Source: Novosphingobium sp.
GTDB lineage: Bacteria > Pseudomonadota > Alphaproteobacteria > Sphingomonadales > Sphingomonadaceae
Assembly: GCA_004211435.1 (NCBI GenBank)
Contig: SECS01000021.1
Location: 1-35,538 of the forward strand
Length of the DNA stretch: 35,538 nucleotides
Reading direction: 5' to 3'
The first letter of the stretch is position 1, and every line of letters begins with the position of its first letter. This document shows, piece after piece, positions 1 to 8,255 of the stretch. Made by a program: the position numbers and the translations under genes. The notes below the pieces were generated by a model, which worked only from the letters and a program-made list of their open reading frames with translations, did no database searches and was not told the origin of the DNA.

Positions 1-73
1 GCGCCCGGCAGGGTTCGAACCTGCAACAACCCGCTTAGAAGGCGGGGACTCTATCCAGTTGAGCTACGGGCGC
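1..73 (-). tRNA. tRNA-Arg (anticodon TCT)
   Basis: Read on the minus strand, the segment folds as a tRNA. The 7-bp acceptor stem pairs GCGCCCG with CGGGCGC. The D-arm contains AGCTCAACTGGATAGAG, the anticodon stem is CCCGC/GCGGG around the loop CTTCTAA (anticodon TCT), and the T-arm carries GGTTCGAACCC. The acceptor stem ends at base 1, so the discriminator base and any encoded CCA lie outside the window. It should decode AGA (and AGG) arginine codons, which are rare in this GC-rich genome. Confidence 0.95.
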
Positions 74-159
74 GTCACCGCATCTCATAGCGGCCTTCGC
101 CTATCGCGCAAACCGGGATAGGGTCCATCGCGGGGCATAACGAGCGGAGGGGGCAAGCG

Positions 160-1284
160 GTGCGAGCGTTCACGGTTCGGGTCGAGGAGACGGCGCTCGC
201 CGACCTGCAACGGCGGCTGACGGCCACGCGCTGGCTGGACGATCCCACCGGCGGCGCGTCCGGCTATGGCGCCGAACTGGCCTTCGTCCAAGCGCTCTGC
301 GCTCATTGGGCGGAGCGCTTCGACTGGCGCGCGGTCGAGGCGCGGCTCAATGTCGAGCCGCAGATTCTCGCCGACATCGACGGGCTGGAGATCCACGCGA
401 TCCACCGCCGCTCGTCGCGCGCCGATGCCGTGCCGCTGCTTCTGCTCCACGGCTGGCCGAGTTCCGTGCTCGAATTCCTGCCGCTCTGCGAGCCGCTGGC
501 CGAGCCCGCGGGTGACGTGCCGGCCTTCCACGTGATCGTGCCCTCGCTGCCCGGCTACGGTTGGTCGACCACGCGTCCCGGCGTCTCCCCGCGCCGCATC
601 GCCGCACAGCTGGCAGAGTTGATGACGCGGCTCGGCTACGAGCGCTTCCTGATCCAGGGCGGCAACTGGGGTAGCGGGATCGGCACCGAGATCGCGCGCG
701 ACTGGCCAGAACGGGTGATCGGCCTGCACCTCAACTCGGTCAACGGCAGCCCGCCGCCGGCCGAGGCCGGCGTGGTGCTCTCGCCCGCGGACCAGGCGCT
801 CGCCGACATCTATGCCGGCCTGCTGCGCGCGCCGCATTTCAACCTGGTGGCGCAAGCCCCGCTATCGATCGCGCATGGTCTCAACGATTCCCCCGCCGGC
901 CTGCTCGCCTGGCTCGGCGAGCGGCTGCGCGACTGGGCCGATCTGGCGCTGCCCGGCAATCCCGGCCTGATGCCCGACTGGATCGTCGCGACCACCGCGC
1001 TCTACTGGTTCACCGGCACCACGGCTTCGTCGCAGATGCTCTACCGCGAGGCCGTGCACGATCCCGTGCCCGAGCGCTTCGTCAGCGTGCCGACCGCGGT
1101 CGCGCATTTCGCCGCCGAGTTGGTGATGATCCCGCGGCCCTGGGCCGAGCAGCACTACAACATCGTCCGCTGGACCGCGCTCGCCCAGGGCGGACACTAT
1201 CCGGCGATCGAAGTGCCCCAACTCTTTCTCGAAGATGTGCGCAGTTTCGCGCAGATGCTTTGCGAGGTCGAAAAGACAGGTTAG
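160..1284 (+). CDS. Epoxide hydrolase-family alpha/beta hydrolase with altered catalytic residues
   Basis: A 374-residue protein of the microsomal-type epoxide hydrolase family: an N-terminal EHN domain (about 1-105) followed by an alpha/beta hydrolase fold. Visible landmarks are the oxyanion motif HGWP (97-100), the nucleophile elbow GGNWGS (167-172), Tyr295 in LYRE, the probable acid Glu320, and the catalytic-type His346 in GGHYPAIEVP. In active family members the elbow reads GGDWGS, with Asp as nucleophile. Here it is Asn169 (codon aac at 664-666). The cap tyrosine expected before the usual TRPQT-like segment also aligns with His226, and that segment reads QAPLS. The fold call is secure; epoxide hydrolysis is doubtful. 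The start is GTG at 160, behind GGAGGGGG. The stop lies 9 nt before the next gene, so the two are probably cotranscribed. Confidence 0.85.
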   Translation: MRAFTVRVEETALADLQRRLTATRWLDDPTGGASGYGAELAFVQALCAHWAERFDWRAVEARLNVEPQILADIDGLEIHAIHRRSSRADAVPLLLLHGWPSSVLEFLPLCEPLAEPAGDVPAFHVIVPSLPGYGWSTTRPGVSPRRIAAQLAELMTRLGYERFLIQGGNWGSGIGTEIARDWPERVIGLHLNSVNGSPPPAEAGVVLSPADQALADIYAGLLRAPHFNLVAQAPLSIAHGLNDSPAGLLAWLGERLRDWADLALPGNPGLMPDWIVATTALYWFTGTTASSQMLYREAVHDPVPERFVSVPTAVAHFAAELVMIPRPWAEQHYNIVRWTALAQGGHYPAIEVPQLFLEDVRSFAQMLCEVEKTG

Positions 1285-1293
1285 GCAAGCGCC

Positions 1294-2073
1294 ATGGATC
1301 AGCCGCTTTCCCGCATCGAGGGCAGTTCCGGCGCGCGCCGGCACTTCCGCTACTTCGAATATGCCATGGCGGCCTTCGTCGCGATCCTGCTGCTGTCGAA
1401 CCTGATCGGCGCGGCCAAGCTCGCGACCGTCTGGGGCTTCACCTTCGGCGCAGGCATCCTGTTCTTCCCCGTATCCTATGTGCTCGGCGACGTGCTGACC
1501 GAGGTCTACGGCTATGCCAACGCGCGTCGCTGCGTCTGGGCGGGCACCGCCGCGCTGATCTTCATGGCCTTCATGAGCTACGTCGTCGTCGCCATGCCGC
1601 CCGCGCCGAGCTGGGGCTGCGCCTCGAGCGGCGATCCGGTCTTCGCCGCATTGGGGCTTGAGCCGGGCACGGTCTGCCAGTCGACCTACGTCTCGGTCTT
1701 CGGCTCGACCTGGCGCATCGTCCTCGCCTCGGTCATCGCCTTCTGGGCGGGCGAATTCGTCAACGCCTTCGTCATGGCCAAGATGAAGGTCTTCACCCAG
1801 GGCAAGCACCTCTGGAGCCGCACGATCGGCTCGACCGTGTTCGGCCAGGCGGTGGACTCCGTGCTGTTCTACCCGATCGCCTTCCTCGGCATCTGGGAAA
1901 CGCACGACGTGGTCATGGTGATGGTCACCAACTGGGCGATGAAGGTCGCCTGGGAAGTGATCCTGACCCCCGCGACCTATGCCGTCGTCGGCTGGCTCAA
2001 GAACCGCGAAGGCGTCGACGTGTTCGATACCGACACCGAGTTCTCGCCTTTCGCCAAGACGGAATCGGTCTAG
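1294..2073 (+). CDS. yhhQ: Queuosine precursor transporter (YhhQ/VUT family)
   Basis: A 259-residue integral membrane protein of the DUF165/COG1738 family, whose E. coli member YhhQ imports queuosine precursors (preQ0/preQ1) for tRNA modification. Family hallmarks are the first hydrophobic helix with LLLSNLIGAAK, the motif FFPVSYVLGDVLTEVYGYANARR (read in parts, residues 51-73), and the later helices with FWAGEFVNAFVMAKMK and SVLFYPIAF. About six membrane segments are evident and the length is typical. It starts at ATG 1294, 9 nt after the epoxide-hydrolase-like gene, and ends 17 nt before recF. No preQ1 riboswitch fits in the short upstream gap, so it probably depends on the upstream promoter. 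The family assignment is strong; the exact precursor is inferred. Confidence 0.88.
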   Translation: MDQPLSRIEGSSGARRHFRYFEYAMAAFVAILLLSNLIGAAKLATVWGFTFGAGILFFPVSYVLGDVLTEVYGYANARRCVWAGTAALIFMAFMSYVVVAMPPAPSWGCASSGDPVFAALGLEPGTVCQSTYVSVFGSTWRIVLASVIAFWAGEFVNAFVMAKMKVFTQGKHLWSRTIGSTVFGQAVDSVLFYPIAFLGIWETHDVVMVMVTNWAMKVAWEVILTPATYAVVGWLKNREGVDVFDTDTEFSPFAKTESV

Positions 2074-2090
2074 CACCCCATATCGCCACG

Positions 2091-3188
2091 ATGGCGCTCG
2101 ATCGCATCCTGCTCTCTGACTTCCGCAACCACCACGAAACGCGGATCGAGGGCACCCATGCGTTCAACCTGCTCGTCGGCGAGAACGGCGCGGGCAAGAC
2201 CAATGTGCTCGAGGCGATCTCGCTGTTCGCGCCGGGCCGCGGCCTGCGCCGCGCGCAGCTTGCCGACATGCCGTCGCAGAACGGGCGCGGTGGCTTCGCG
2301 ATCAGCGCCGAGCTGGCAACGCCCACCGGCCCCGTGCGGCTTGGCACGGGCACCACGGCCGAGCGGCCGGGGCGCCGGCTGGTCCAGGTCAATCAGGCCG
2401 AGGCGCCGGCGGTGCGGCTTGGCGAATGGCTGAGCATCGGCTGGCTGACCCCGGCGATGGACCGGCTCTTCGCCGAAGGCGCGGGCGCGCGGCGGCGCTT
2501 CCTCGACCGGCTGGTGCTCGCGCTCGAACCCGCCCACGCACGCAACGCAGCGCGGCTCGAAGCGGCGCTGCGCGAACGCAACCGGCTGCTGTCCGACGAT
2601 GCCGAACCCGATCCGACCTGGCTCGACGCGATCGAGGCGCAGGTCGCCGAGACCGGCGCGGCCGTGGCCCAGGCGCGCGCGCGGCTGGTCGAACGGCTGC
2701 AGGCGGCTTTGTTGGCCCTGCCCGAAGCCCCTTTCGCGCGGCCTTCGCTGACCTATGTCCCCGGCGGCCCGCTCGACCAGGCGGCGCTCGCGCGCGCGCT
2801 CGCCGAAGGCCGCCGCCGCGACCGCGCGGCGCAGCGCACGCTGGTGGGCCCGCACCGCGACGAACTGGCCGTGACCATGGCGGGCAAGGACCAGCCCGCC
2901 GCCGACTGCTCGACCGGCGAGCAGAAGGCCATGCTGATCGCGATCACGCTCGCCCACGCTGGGCTCGCTCTCGATATATCGGATAACAGCGCGCGGCCAC
3001 GCCTGCTGCTGCTCGACGAGGTCGCCGCGCATCTCGACCCCGTCCGCCGCGAGGCGCTGTTCGACCGGCTGCGCGCGGGCGGCGCGCAGGTCTGGCTCAC
3101 CGGGACCGAACTGCCGCCCTTCGCCGCGATCACCGCCGAAGCGGCGGTCTGGCGCGTCAGCGAGGGGGCCGTGGAGCGGCTGTCCTAG
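2091..3188 (+). CDS. recF: DNA replication and repair protein RecF
   Basis: A 365-residue SMC-like ATPase that helps load RecA at single-strand gaps (RecFOR pathway). The N-terminus MALDRILLSDFRNH is typical of RecF. The Walker A GENGAGKTN lies at 30-38, the signature-like segment is DCSTGEQKAML and the Walker B is LLLLDEVAAHLD near the C-terminus. The length matches the family. The gene is not next to dnaA/dnaN; it follows the queuosine transporter with a 17-nt gap. The last 32 nt overlap the 3' end of the convergent tesA-like gene, so no terminator separates the two. Confidence 0.95.
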   Translation: MALDRILLSDFRNHHETRIEGTHAFNLLVGENGAGKTNVLEAISLFAPGRGLRRAQLADMPSQNGRGGFAISAELATPTGPVRLGTGTTAERPGRRLVQVNQAEAPAVRLGEWLSIGWLTPAMDRLFAEGAGARRRFLDRLVLALEPAHARNAARLEAALRERNRLLSDDAEPDPTWLDAIEAQVAETGAAVAQARARLVERLQAALLALPEAPFARPSLTYVPGGPLDQAALARALAEGRRRDRAAQRTLVGPHRDELAVTMAGKDQPAADCSTGEQKAMLIAITLAHAGLALDISDNSARPRLLLLDEVAAHLDPVRREALFDRLRAGGAQVWLTGTELPPFAAITAEAAVWRVSEGAVERLS

Positions 3189-3879
3189 CAGGCAAGGCAC
3201 CCGCCACCTGCTCGACCGTCGCCGCGACGATCGCTTCGAGGCCCTGCGCGGTCGGGTGGATGTGGTCCTGCTGGACCAGGTCGGGCCGGTCGATCACCGC
3301 CTGGAGGAAGAAGGGCACGAGCACGGCCTCGTGCTTTTTCGCCAACGCCGGATAGATCGGATCGAACTTGGCGCGATAGTCGGCGCCCATGTTCGGCGGC
3401 GCCAGCAGCCCCATGATGACCGCCTTGATCCCGCGCTTGTCGAGCTCGCTCAGGATCGCGTCGAGGTTGTCGCGCGTCTGCTCGGGTGGCAGGCCGCGCA
3501 GCAGATCGTTGCCCCCGAGGCTGATGATGACGAGGTCGGGCTTGCGCTCCTGGTTGTCGAGCGCGAAGGCCAGCCGCGCGCGGCCCTCGGCCGTGGTGTT
3601 GCCCGAAACCCCCGAATTGGCGATCCGCGCGTTTACGCCCCGCGCGCGCAGCGCGGCTTCGAGCTTGACCGGGTAGGCCTGGTTCGAGGCGAGGCCGTAG
3701 CCCGCGAACAGGCTGTCGCCGAGCGCGAGTATCCGCACTTCCTGCCCCATCACCGGGATCTCGGGCCGGGCATCGACGCTCTGCTCCTCGCTGGGCGACG
3801 GTACCGGCTTGGGCTCGCTCGATCCGCATCCCGCCAGGAGCAGCGCGGTTGTAAAGAGCGAAGCCGCGTACAATTTCAT
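3157..3879 (-). CDS. TesA-like SGNH/GDSL esterase, predicted lipoprotein
   Basis: A 240-residue arylesterase/lysophospholipase of the SGNH hydrolase family. The N-terminus is a lipoprotein signal with lipobox LLAGC (Cys18), followed by a Pro/Ser/Glu-rich linker. The four SGNH blocks are visible: GDSLFAGYG (Ser56), NSGVSGNTT, GGNDLLRG (Asn124) and DHIHPT (Asp205, His208). E. coli TesA is soluble and periplasmic, so the lipid anchor is a difference. The start ATG at 3879 is preceded by AAGGAGAC. It is divergent from ybbA-ybbP with only 45 nt between start codons, the same neighbourhood as tesA-ybbA-ybbP in E. coli, which supports orthology. Its C-terminus overlaps the 3' end of recF. Confidence 0.9.
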   Translation of the reverse strand: MKLYAASLFTTALLLAGCGSSEPKPVPSPSEEQSVDARPEIPVMGQEVRILALGDSLFAGYGLASNQAYPVKLEAALRARGVNARIANSGVSGNTTAEGRARLAFALDNQERKPDLVIISLGGNDLLRGLPPEQTRDNLDAILSELDKRGIKAVIMGLLAPPNMGADYRAKFDPIYPALAKKHEAVLVPFFLQAVIDRPDLVQQDHIHPTAQGLEAIVAATVEQVAGALPARTAAPRPPR

Positions 3880-3924
3880 ACAGATGTCTCCTTGCCCGAC
3901 GCCGCATAGCTATGCCATCTCCCC

Positions 3925-4617
3925 GTGGTGACAAGCCCCCAGCCCGCCATTTCGGCGCAGAACCTGACCCTCACTCTCGGTAGCGGCGAGAGCGCGGTCG
4001 CCATCCTCAAGGGGCTCGATCTCACCGTGCCGCAGGGGCAGACCCTCGCCCTGCTCGGGCCCTCGGGCTCGGGCAAGAGTTCGCTGATGGCCGTGCTCTC
4101 GGGGCTCGAACGCGCCAGCTCGGGGCACCTGGCGGTCGCCGGCGAGGATTTTGGCAAGCTCGACGAAGACGGCCTGGCCCGTGCGCGCCGTGGCCGCATC
4201 GGGATCGTGCTCCAGGCCTTCCACCTGCTGCCGACGATGACCGCGCTCGAGAACGTCGCCACGCCGATGGAACTGGCGGGCATGCCCGACGCACAGGAGC
4301 GCGCCGCGGCCGAGCTGACCGCGGTCGGCCTAGGCCACCGGCTCACGCACTATCCGGCGCAGCTTTCGGGCGGCGAGCAGCAGCGCGTCGCCATCGCCCG
4401 CGCCATCGCCCCGCGCCCCACCCTGATCTTCGCCGACGAACCCACGGGCAACCTCGACGCCGCGACCGGGGCGGACATCATCGACCTGCTCTTCGCGCGC
4501 CGCGCCGAGACCCAGGCGACCTTGGTCATCATCACCCACGACACCGCGCTCGCCGACCACTGCGAGCGCGTGGTGACGATAGGCGACGGCAGAATCGCGA
4601 GCGATACCGCCGCGTGA
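3925..4617 (+). CDS. ABC transporter ATP-binding protein, YbbA-like
   Basis: A 230-residue ATPase of the LolD/MacB/FtsE type. Walker A GPSGSGKS is at 45-52, the Q-loop is in [19 protein letters not shown], the signature is [14 protein letters not shown] and the Walker B is [12 protein letters not shown], followed by an H-loop in [11 protein letters not shown]. The start is one of two in-frame GTG codons (3925 or 3928). The stop overlaps the start of the permease gene in a GTGA, indicating translational coupling. With the permease it forms a YbbAP-type complex; YbbAP has been proposed to extract hydrophobic compounds or lipids from the inner membrane in partnership with TesA. That role is family knowledge; the substrate cannot be read here. 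Confidence 0.9.
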   Translation: MVTSPQPAISAQNLTLTLGSGESAVAILKGLDLTVPQGQTLALLGPSGSGKSSLMAVLSGLERASSGHLAVAGEDFGKLDEDGLARARRGRIGIVLQAFHLLPTMTALENVATPMELAGMPDAQERAAAELTAVGLGHRLTHYPAQLSGGEQQRVAIARAIAPRPTLIFADEPTGNLDAATGADIIDLLFARRAETQATLVIITHDTALADHCERVVTIGDGRIASDTAA

Positions 4618-7139
4618 ACGCAGTTCCCCTCCCCTGGTCGACGGCCTGGCGGATCGCCCGGCGCGATCTCAATGCGCGGTTTCGCGGCCTGCGGCTGCTG
4701 CTCGTCTGCCTGTTCCTCGGCGTCGGCGCGATCGCTGCGATCGGCACCCTGACGGGCTCGATCGAGCGCGAGCTGGCGACGCGCGGGCGCGCAATCCTGG
4801 GTGGCGACATCGAGGTCCAAGTCTGGCAGCGCGGCCTGAATCGCGGCGAGCGACAGGCGCTGACCGCGCTCGGTCGCGTGTCGAGCGGCACGCGCATGCA
4901 GGCGATGGCATCGGCCAACGACAGCTTCGCCCCCGTCGAGCTCAAGGCCGTCGACGAACGCTGGCCGCTGGTCGGCAAGCTGCGGCTCAAGGACGGGCGC
5001 GAGGTCGGCGCCCCCAGCGACACCGGCACTTGGCTCGCCGAGGGTGCGGCCGAGCGGCTCGGGGTCAAGGTCGGCGATCGCGTCACGATCGGCGGCCAGA
5101 GCCTGACCGTGGAGGGCGTGATCGACGACGAGCCCGACCGGCTCAGCGAAGGCCTGTCGCTCGGCACCGTCGCGATCGTCCGTGATACCGTGCCCGAGCA
5201 GGCGGGGCTGACGGCGCCCGGCGCGATGTTCCGCAGCAAGGTCCGGGTGGCTCTGCCGACCACGGCCGATCCCCAAGCGACGGTCGAGAATCTTCAGAAG
5301 CGTTTCCCCGACGCCGGCTTCAACTTTCGCACGCGCGACCGCGCCTCACCGGGGGCCGAGCGTTTCGTCTCGCGCATGGGCGAGTTCCTCGTGCTCGTCG
5401 GCCTCGCCGCGCTGGCGATCGCCGGCATCGGCATCGGCGGCGGCGTCTCGTCCTATCTCGAAGCCCGCCGTACGAGCATCGCCACGCTCAAGGTGCTCGG
5501 CGCGACGAGCGGCGACATCGCGCGGATCTACGTGCTGCAGATCGGCGCCGCAGCGCTGGCGGGCAGTGTCGCGGGCCTGATCGCCGGGGTGCTGGTGACG
5601 CCGCTGCTCGCCGGCGCGCTGGGCACCCTGCTGCCGGTGACCGCAGGATTCGTCTTCGCGCCGGGTGCGCTGATCACCGCTGCGCTTTACGGCCTGCTCG
5701 TCGCGCTGATCTTCGCCGCGCCGCCTCTGGCCCGCGCGCGCGCCTTCCCCGCCATGGCGCTGATGCGCGCGCGCGTCTCGCCGCTGGCCCTGCCGCGCAA
5801 GGCCGTGCTGCTGCCCGTCGGGCTTGGCCTCGCCGCGATCGTCGCCCTGGCGCTCGTCAGCGCCGCGCAAATCAAGATCACCGCGCTGTTCCTCGCGGGC
5901 ACCGCCGGCGTATTGATCCTGCTCGGCGGGCTCGGCTGGGCGATCCGTCGCCTGGCCGCGCGCCTGCCGCGACCGCGCGGGCCGCTGCTGCGCGCGGGCC
6001 TGGCCAACCTGCACCGTCCCGGCGCGCAGACCGGCGCACTCGTCACCGCGCTCGGCTTCGGGCTCTCGGCCTTCGTCCTGCTCGCGGCGATCCAGACAAG
6101 CCTCGAGGCGAACATCGCCAAGCGCATCCCCCAGCGTGCGCCCGACTACTTCGTGCTCGACGTGCCCAAGGACCGCGTCGGGGCTTTCGAGCAGGCTGTG
6201 CACGAGGTTCTGCCGCGCGCAAAGATCCGCACGGTGCCGGCGCTGCGCGGCGCGATCATCGCCTATGGCCCGGCCGGCCGGATGACGCGCGTCGCCGATC
6301 TCAAGACGATCCCCGAGAAGGGCTGGGCCCTGCGCGGCGAGCGCGGCCTGACCTATGCGGAGGAGGTGCCCGAGGGCAATTCGCTGGTCGCCGGCAAGTG
6401 GTGGCCCAGGGCCTATGCCGGCCCGCCGCTGGTCTCGGTCGACGAGGAACTGGCGACCGCGGTGGGCCTCAAGCTCGGCGACCGGATCACGATCGCCGTG
6501 CTCGGCGTCGAGCGCACCGCGACGATCGCCTCGCTCCGCCGGCTCGACTGGGAGAACATGGGCTTCAACTACGTGCTGGTGTTCTCGCCCAACACGCTGG
6601 CCGACGCGCCGCACAACCTTGCCGCGACGATCGACGTGCCCGCCGGCGAGAGCAAGGCCGGGTTGCTGCGCAAGCTGGCCCAGGCCTTCCCCGCAACCTC
6701 GGTGGTCGAGACCGGCGGCATCCTGCGCGAGGCGCGCGCGCTGCTGGGCCAGATGTCGACCGCGATCCTCGCAGCGGCTTCGGTCGCGGTGCTCGCGGGC
6801 CTGGCCGTGCTGCTCGGCGCGATCGCCGCGGCGCGCGCGAGCCGGACCTACGACAACGTGATCCTGCGCGTGCTCGGCGCGAGCCGGAAGCAATTGCTGC
6901 TGCTGCAGATGGCCGAATACGGCCTGCTCGCCGGCACGCTCGCGCTCGTCGCGCTGGCGCTCGGCAGCGGCGTGGCCTGGGCGATCGTCACCCAGATGTT
7001 CGAGTTCGACTGGCTGCCCGACTGGACCTGGATCCTCGCGGTGCTCGGCACGGGCCTCGTCCTGGTCCTGGGCTTCGCGCTGGCCGGCTCGCTACCGCTG
7101 TTGCGGGCGAAACCGGCGCAGGCGCTGCGCGAGCTTTAG
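4614..7139 (+). CDS. ABC transporter permease, YbbP-like (FtsX/MacB superfamily)
   Basis: An 841-residue permease, close to the roughly 800 residues of E. coli YbbP. The order is one N-terminal transmembrane helix (about 20-40), a large periplasmic MacB-like domain (about 45-245), an FtsX domain with three helices (about 255-375), two central helices, a second periplasmic domain (about 490-705) and a C-terminal FtsX domain with three helices. The two FtsX halves share the motif of a helix followed by [14 protein letters not shown] or [15 protein letters not shown]. The GTG start at 4614 overlaps the ATPase stop. The stop codon overlaps by 4 nt the stop of the convergent DUF805 gene, so no terminator lies between them. 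Confidence 0.9.
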   Translation: MNAVPLPWSTAWRIARRDLNARFRGLRLLLVCLFLGVGAIAAIGTLTGSIERELATRGRAILGGDIEVQVWQRGLNRGERQALTALGRVSSGTRMQAMASANDSFAPVELKAVDERWPLVGKLRLKDGREVGAPSDTGTWLAEGAAERLGVKVGDRVTIGGQSLTVEGVIDDEPDRLSEGLSLGTVAIVRDTVPEQAGLTAPGAMFRSKVRVALPTTADPQATVENLQKRFPDAGFNFRTRDRASPGAERFVSRMGEFLVLVGLAALAIAGIGIGGGVSSYLEARRTSIATLKVLGATSGDIARIYVLQIGAAALAGSVAGLIAGVLVTPLLAGALGTLLPVTAGFVFAPGALITAALYGLLVALIFAAPPLARARAFPAMALMRARVSPLALPRKAVLLPVGLGLAAIVALALVSAAQIKITALFLAGTAGVLILLGGLGWAIRRLAARLPRPRGPLLRAGLANLHRPGAQTGALVTALGFGLSAFVLLAAIQTSLEANIAKRIPQRAPDYFVLDVPKDRVGAFEQAVHEVLPRAKIRTVPALRGAIIAYGPAGRMTRVADLKTIPEKGWALRGERGLTYAEEVPEGNSLVAGKWWPRAYAGPPLVSVDEELATAVGLKLGDRITIAVLGVERTATIASLRRLDWENMGFNYVLVFSPNTLADAPHNLAATIDVPAGESKAGLLRKLAQAFPATSVVETGGILREARALLGQMSTAILAAASVAVLAGLAVLLGAIAAARASRTYDNVILRVLGASRKQLLLLQMAEYGLLAGTLALVALALGSGVAWAIVTQMFEFDWLPDWTWILAVLGTGLVLVLGFALAGSLPLLRAKPAQALREL

Positions 7140-7594
7140 GCGAAGACCGCCGCGCTCGTCGGATCCTTGGGATCGGGTCCGAAGCGGTTGGGGCCGCGCG
7201 TGCCGTCGAGGAACATGAGTACGATCAGGGCGATACCCGAAATCATGTTCACGAAGGGAATGAACCCGGCGATGAAGAAGCCGAGGTACCACCAGCCCGA
7301 CATGTCGCGATCATGCAGGCGGCGCACGGTGACCGCGATATTCGGGATGAAGGTCGCCAGGCCCCAGATCAGCAGCAACACGCCGGTGCCACTGAACAGC
7401 GAACCATAGACCGCGAGCGGATTACCCGGATCGGCCAAGATCGCCGCGGTCGAGAAACCCGTTCCGAAGACGATCGCCATCAGTACGATCAGCACGATGA
7501 CATTGAACAGAATCCAGCTCCAGAACTCCTTGCGACGCGAGCGTCCCTTGAAGTCGGCGTAGCGCTTGAGCGGCAGAATCATCCATTCCAGCAT
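7136..7594 (-). CDS. DUF805 family membrane protein
   Basis: A 152-residue inner-membrane protein with about four hydrophobic helices. It shows the DUF805 pattern: an N-terminal LKRYADFKGRSRRKEFWSW block, a central PNIAVTVRRLHDRDMSGWW block, and a short soluble tail with GPNRFGPDP. No biochemical function is established for the family. The ATG at 7594 follows AAGGGGGA. It is the downstream member of a tandem pair with the neighbouring DUF805 gene (65-nt gap), and the two C-termini end in the identical eight residues PTSAAVFA. The stop overlaps the ybbP-like stop on the other strand. Confidence 0.88.
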   Translation of the reverse strand: MLEWMILPLKRYADFKGRSRRKEFWSWILFNVIVLIVLMAIVFGTGFSTAAILADPGNPLAVYGSLFSGTGVLLLIWGLATFIPNIAVTVRRLHDRDMSGWWYLGFFIAGFIPFVNMISGIALIVLMFLDGTRGPNRFGPDPKDPTSAAVFA

Positions 7595-7659
7595 AAGTCC
7601 CCCTTATGTCGTAGAAGCCTCGACGGGCGGTGAAGATATCGTATCGCGACCCGACGCGG

Positions 7660-8136
7660 TCAGGCGAAGACCGCCGCGCTGGTCGGCTGGGTCGGATCAT
7701 CGCCATACCTGTTCGGGCCACTCGTGCCCTTGAGGCACATGACCACGATCAGCGCGATCCAGACGAGGAAGTTGAGCAGCGGCACGGCGCCGAGGATGAC
7801 GAAGGGCAGGTAGACCCAGCCCGAGAGATTGAGGTCGTGGAACCGCCGGATCGTCACCGCGAAGGAAGCGACCGCGGTCAGCAGTACCCAGACGTACATC
7901 GGTACGAGCAGCAGGATCATCGTCACGAAACCGACGCCCGCGAAGGCTGCGCCGAGATCGCTGAGATTGCCGCCGCTGCTCGCGAAGGCCGCGCCGCCGA
8001 TCATGGTCGCGAACAGCCCGATGAAGACCACCGCCACGATCAGGTTGAGCAGCACGAACATCCAGAATTCCTGCCGCGAAGATCGCCCCTCGATAAGGCG
8101 ATACAACTTGCGATACGGCATCAGCATCCATTCCAT
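7660..8136 (-). CDS. DUF805 family membrane protein (tandem paralogue)
   Basis: A 158-residue DUF805 protein, paralogous to the gene just downstream. Shared features are the MEWMLMPYRKLYRLIEGRS-type N-terminus followed by a run of hydrophobic helices, AVTIRRFHDLNLSGWVYL in the middle, GPNRYGDDP and the tail PTSAAVFA. I chose ATG 8136 because AAAGGGGAC sits just upstream and the paralogue begins with the same MLEWM/MEWM motif. An in-frame ATG further up (8187) adds 17 residues with no family similarity. Its last 25 bases are almost identical to the corresponding end of the sister gene, as expected for a fairly recent duplication or gene conversion. The function is unknown. Confidence 0.87.
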   Translation of the reverse strand: MEWMLMPYRKLYRLIEGRSSRQEFWMFVLLNLIVAVVFIGLFATMIGGAAFASSGGNLSDLGAAFAGVGFVTMILLLVPMYVWVLLTAVASFAVTIRRFHDLNLSGWVYLPFVILGAVPLLNFLVWIALIVVMCLKGTSGPNRYGDDPTQPTSAAVFA

Positions 8137-8205
8137 GGTGTCGTCCCCTTTCCTCCGAACCCAGAATAGACCTTCAAGCCACCACACATCCGCTTCCGTC
8201 GCAAC

Positions 8206-8230
8206 GAAAAAGGGGGCCGCGAGGCCCCCT
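8206..8230 (-). terminator. Rho-independent terminator of the TonB receptor gene
   Basis: A perfect 8-bp stem (AGGGGGCC/GGCCCCCT, 8211-8218 with 8223-8230) closes a GCGA tetraloop. On the minus strand it is followed by TTTTCGTT. It lies 26 nt past the stop of the minus-strand TonB receptor gene. Confidence 0.88.
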
Positions 8231-8255
8231 TCCCGTTCATGATCCGCGCCGCGCC

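Noticed and set aside
1..160. Possible integration site at the tRNA-Arg gene
   Set aside because: No integrase gene, direct repeat of the tRNA end or foreign-looking composition is seen on the visible side of the tRNA.
1285..1293. preQ1 riboswitch for the queuosine-precursor transporter
   Set aside because: Only 9 nt separate it from the upstream gene and no preQ1-type element was seen.
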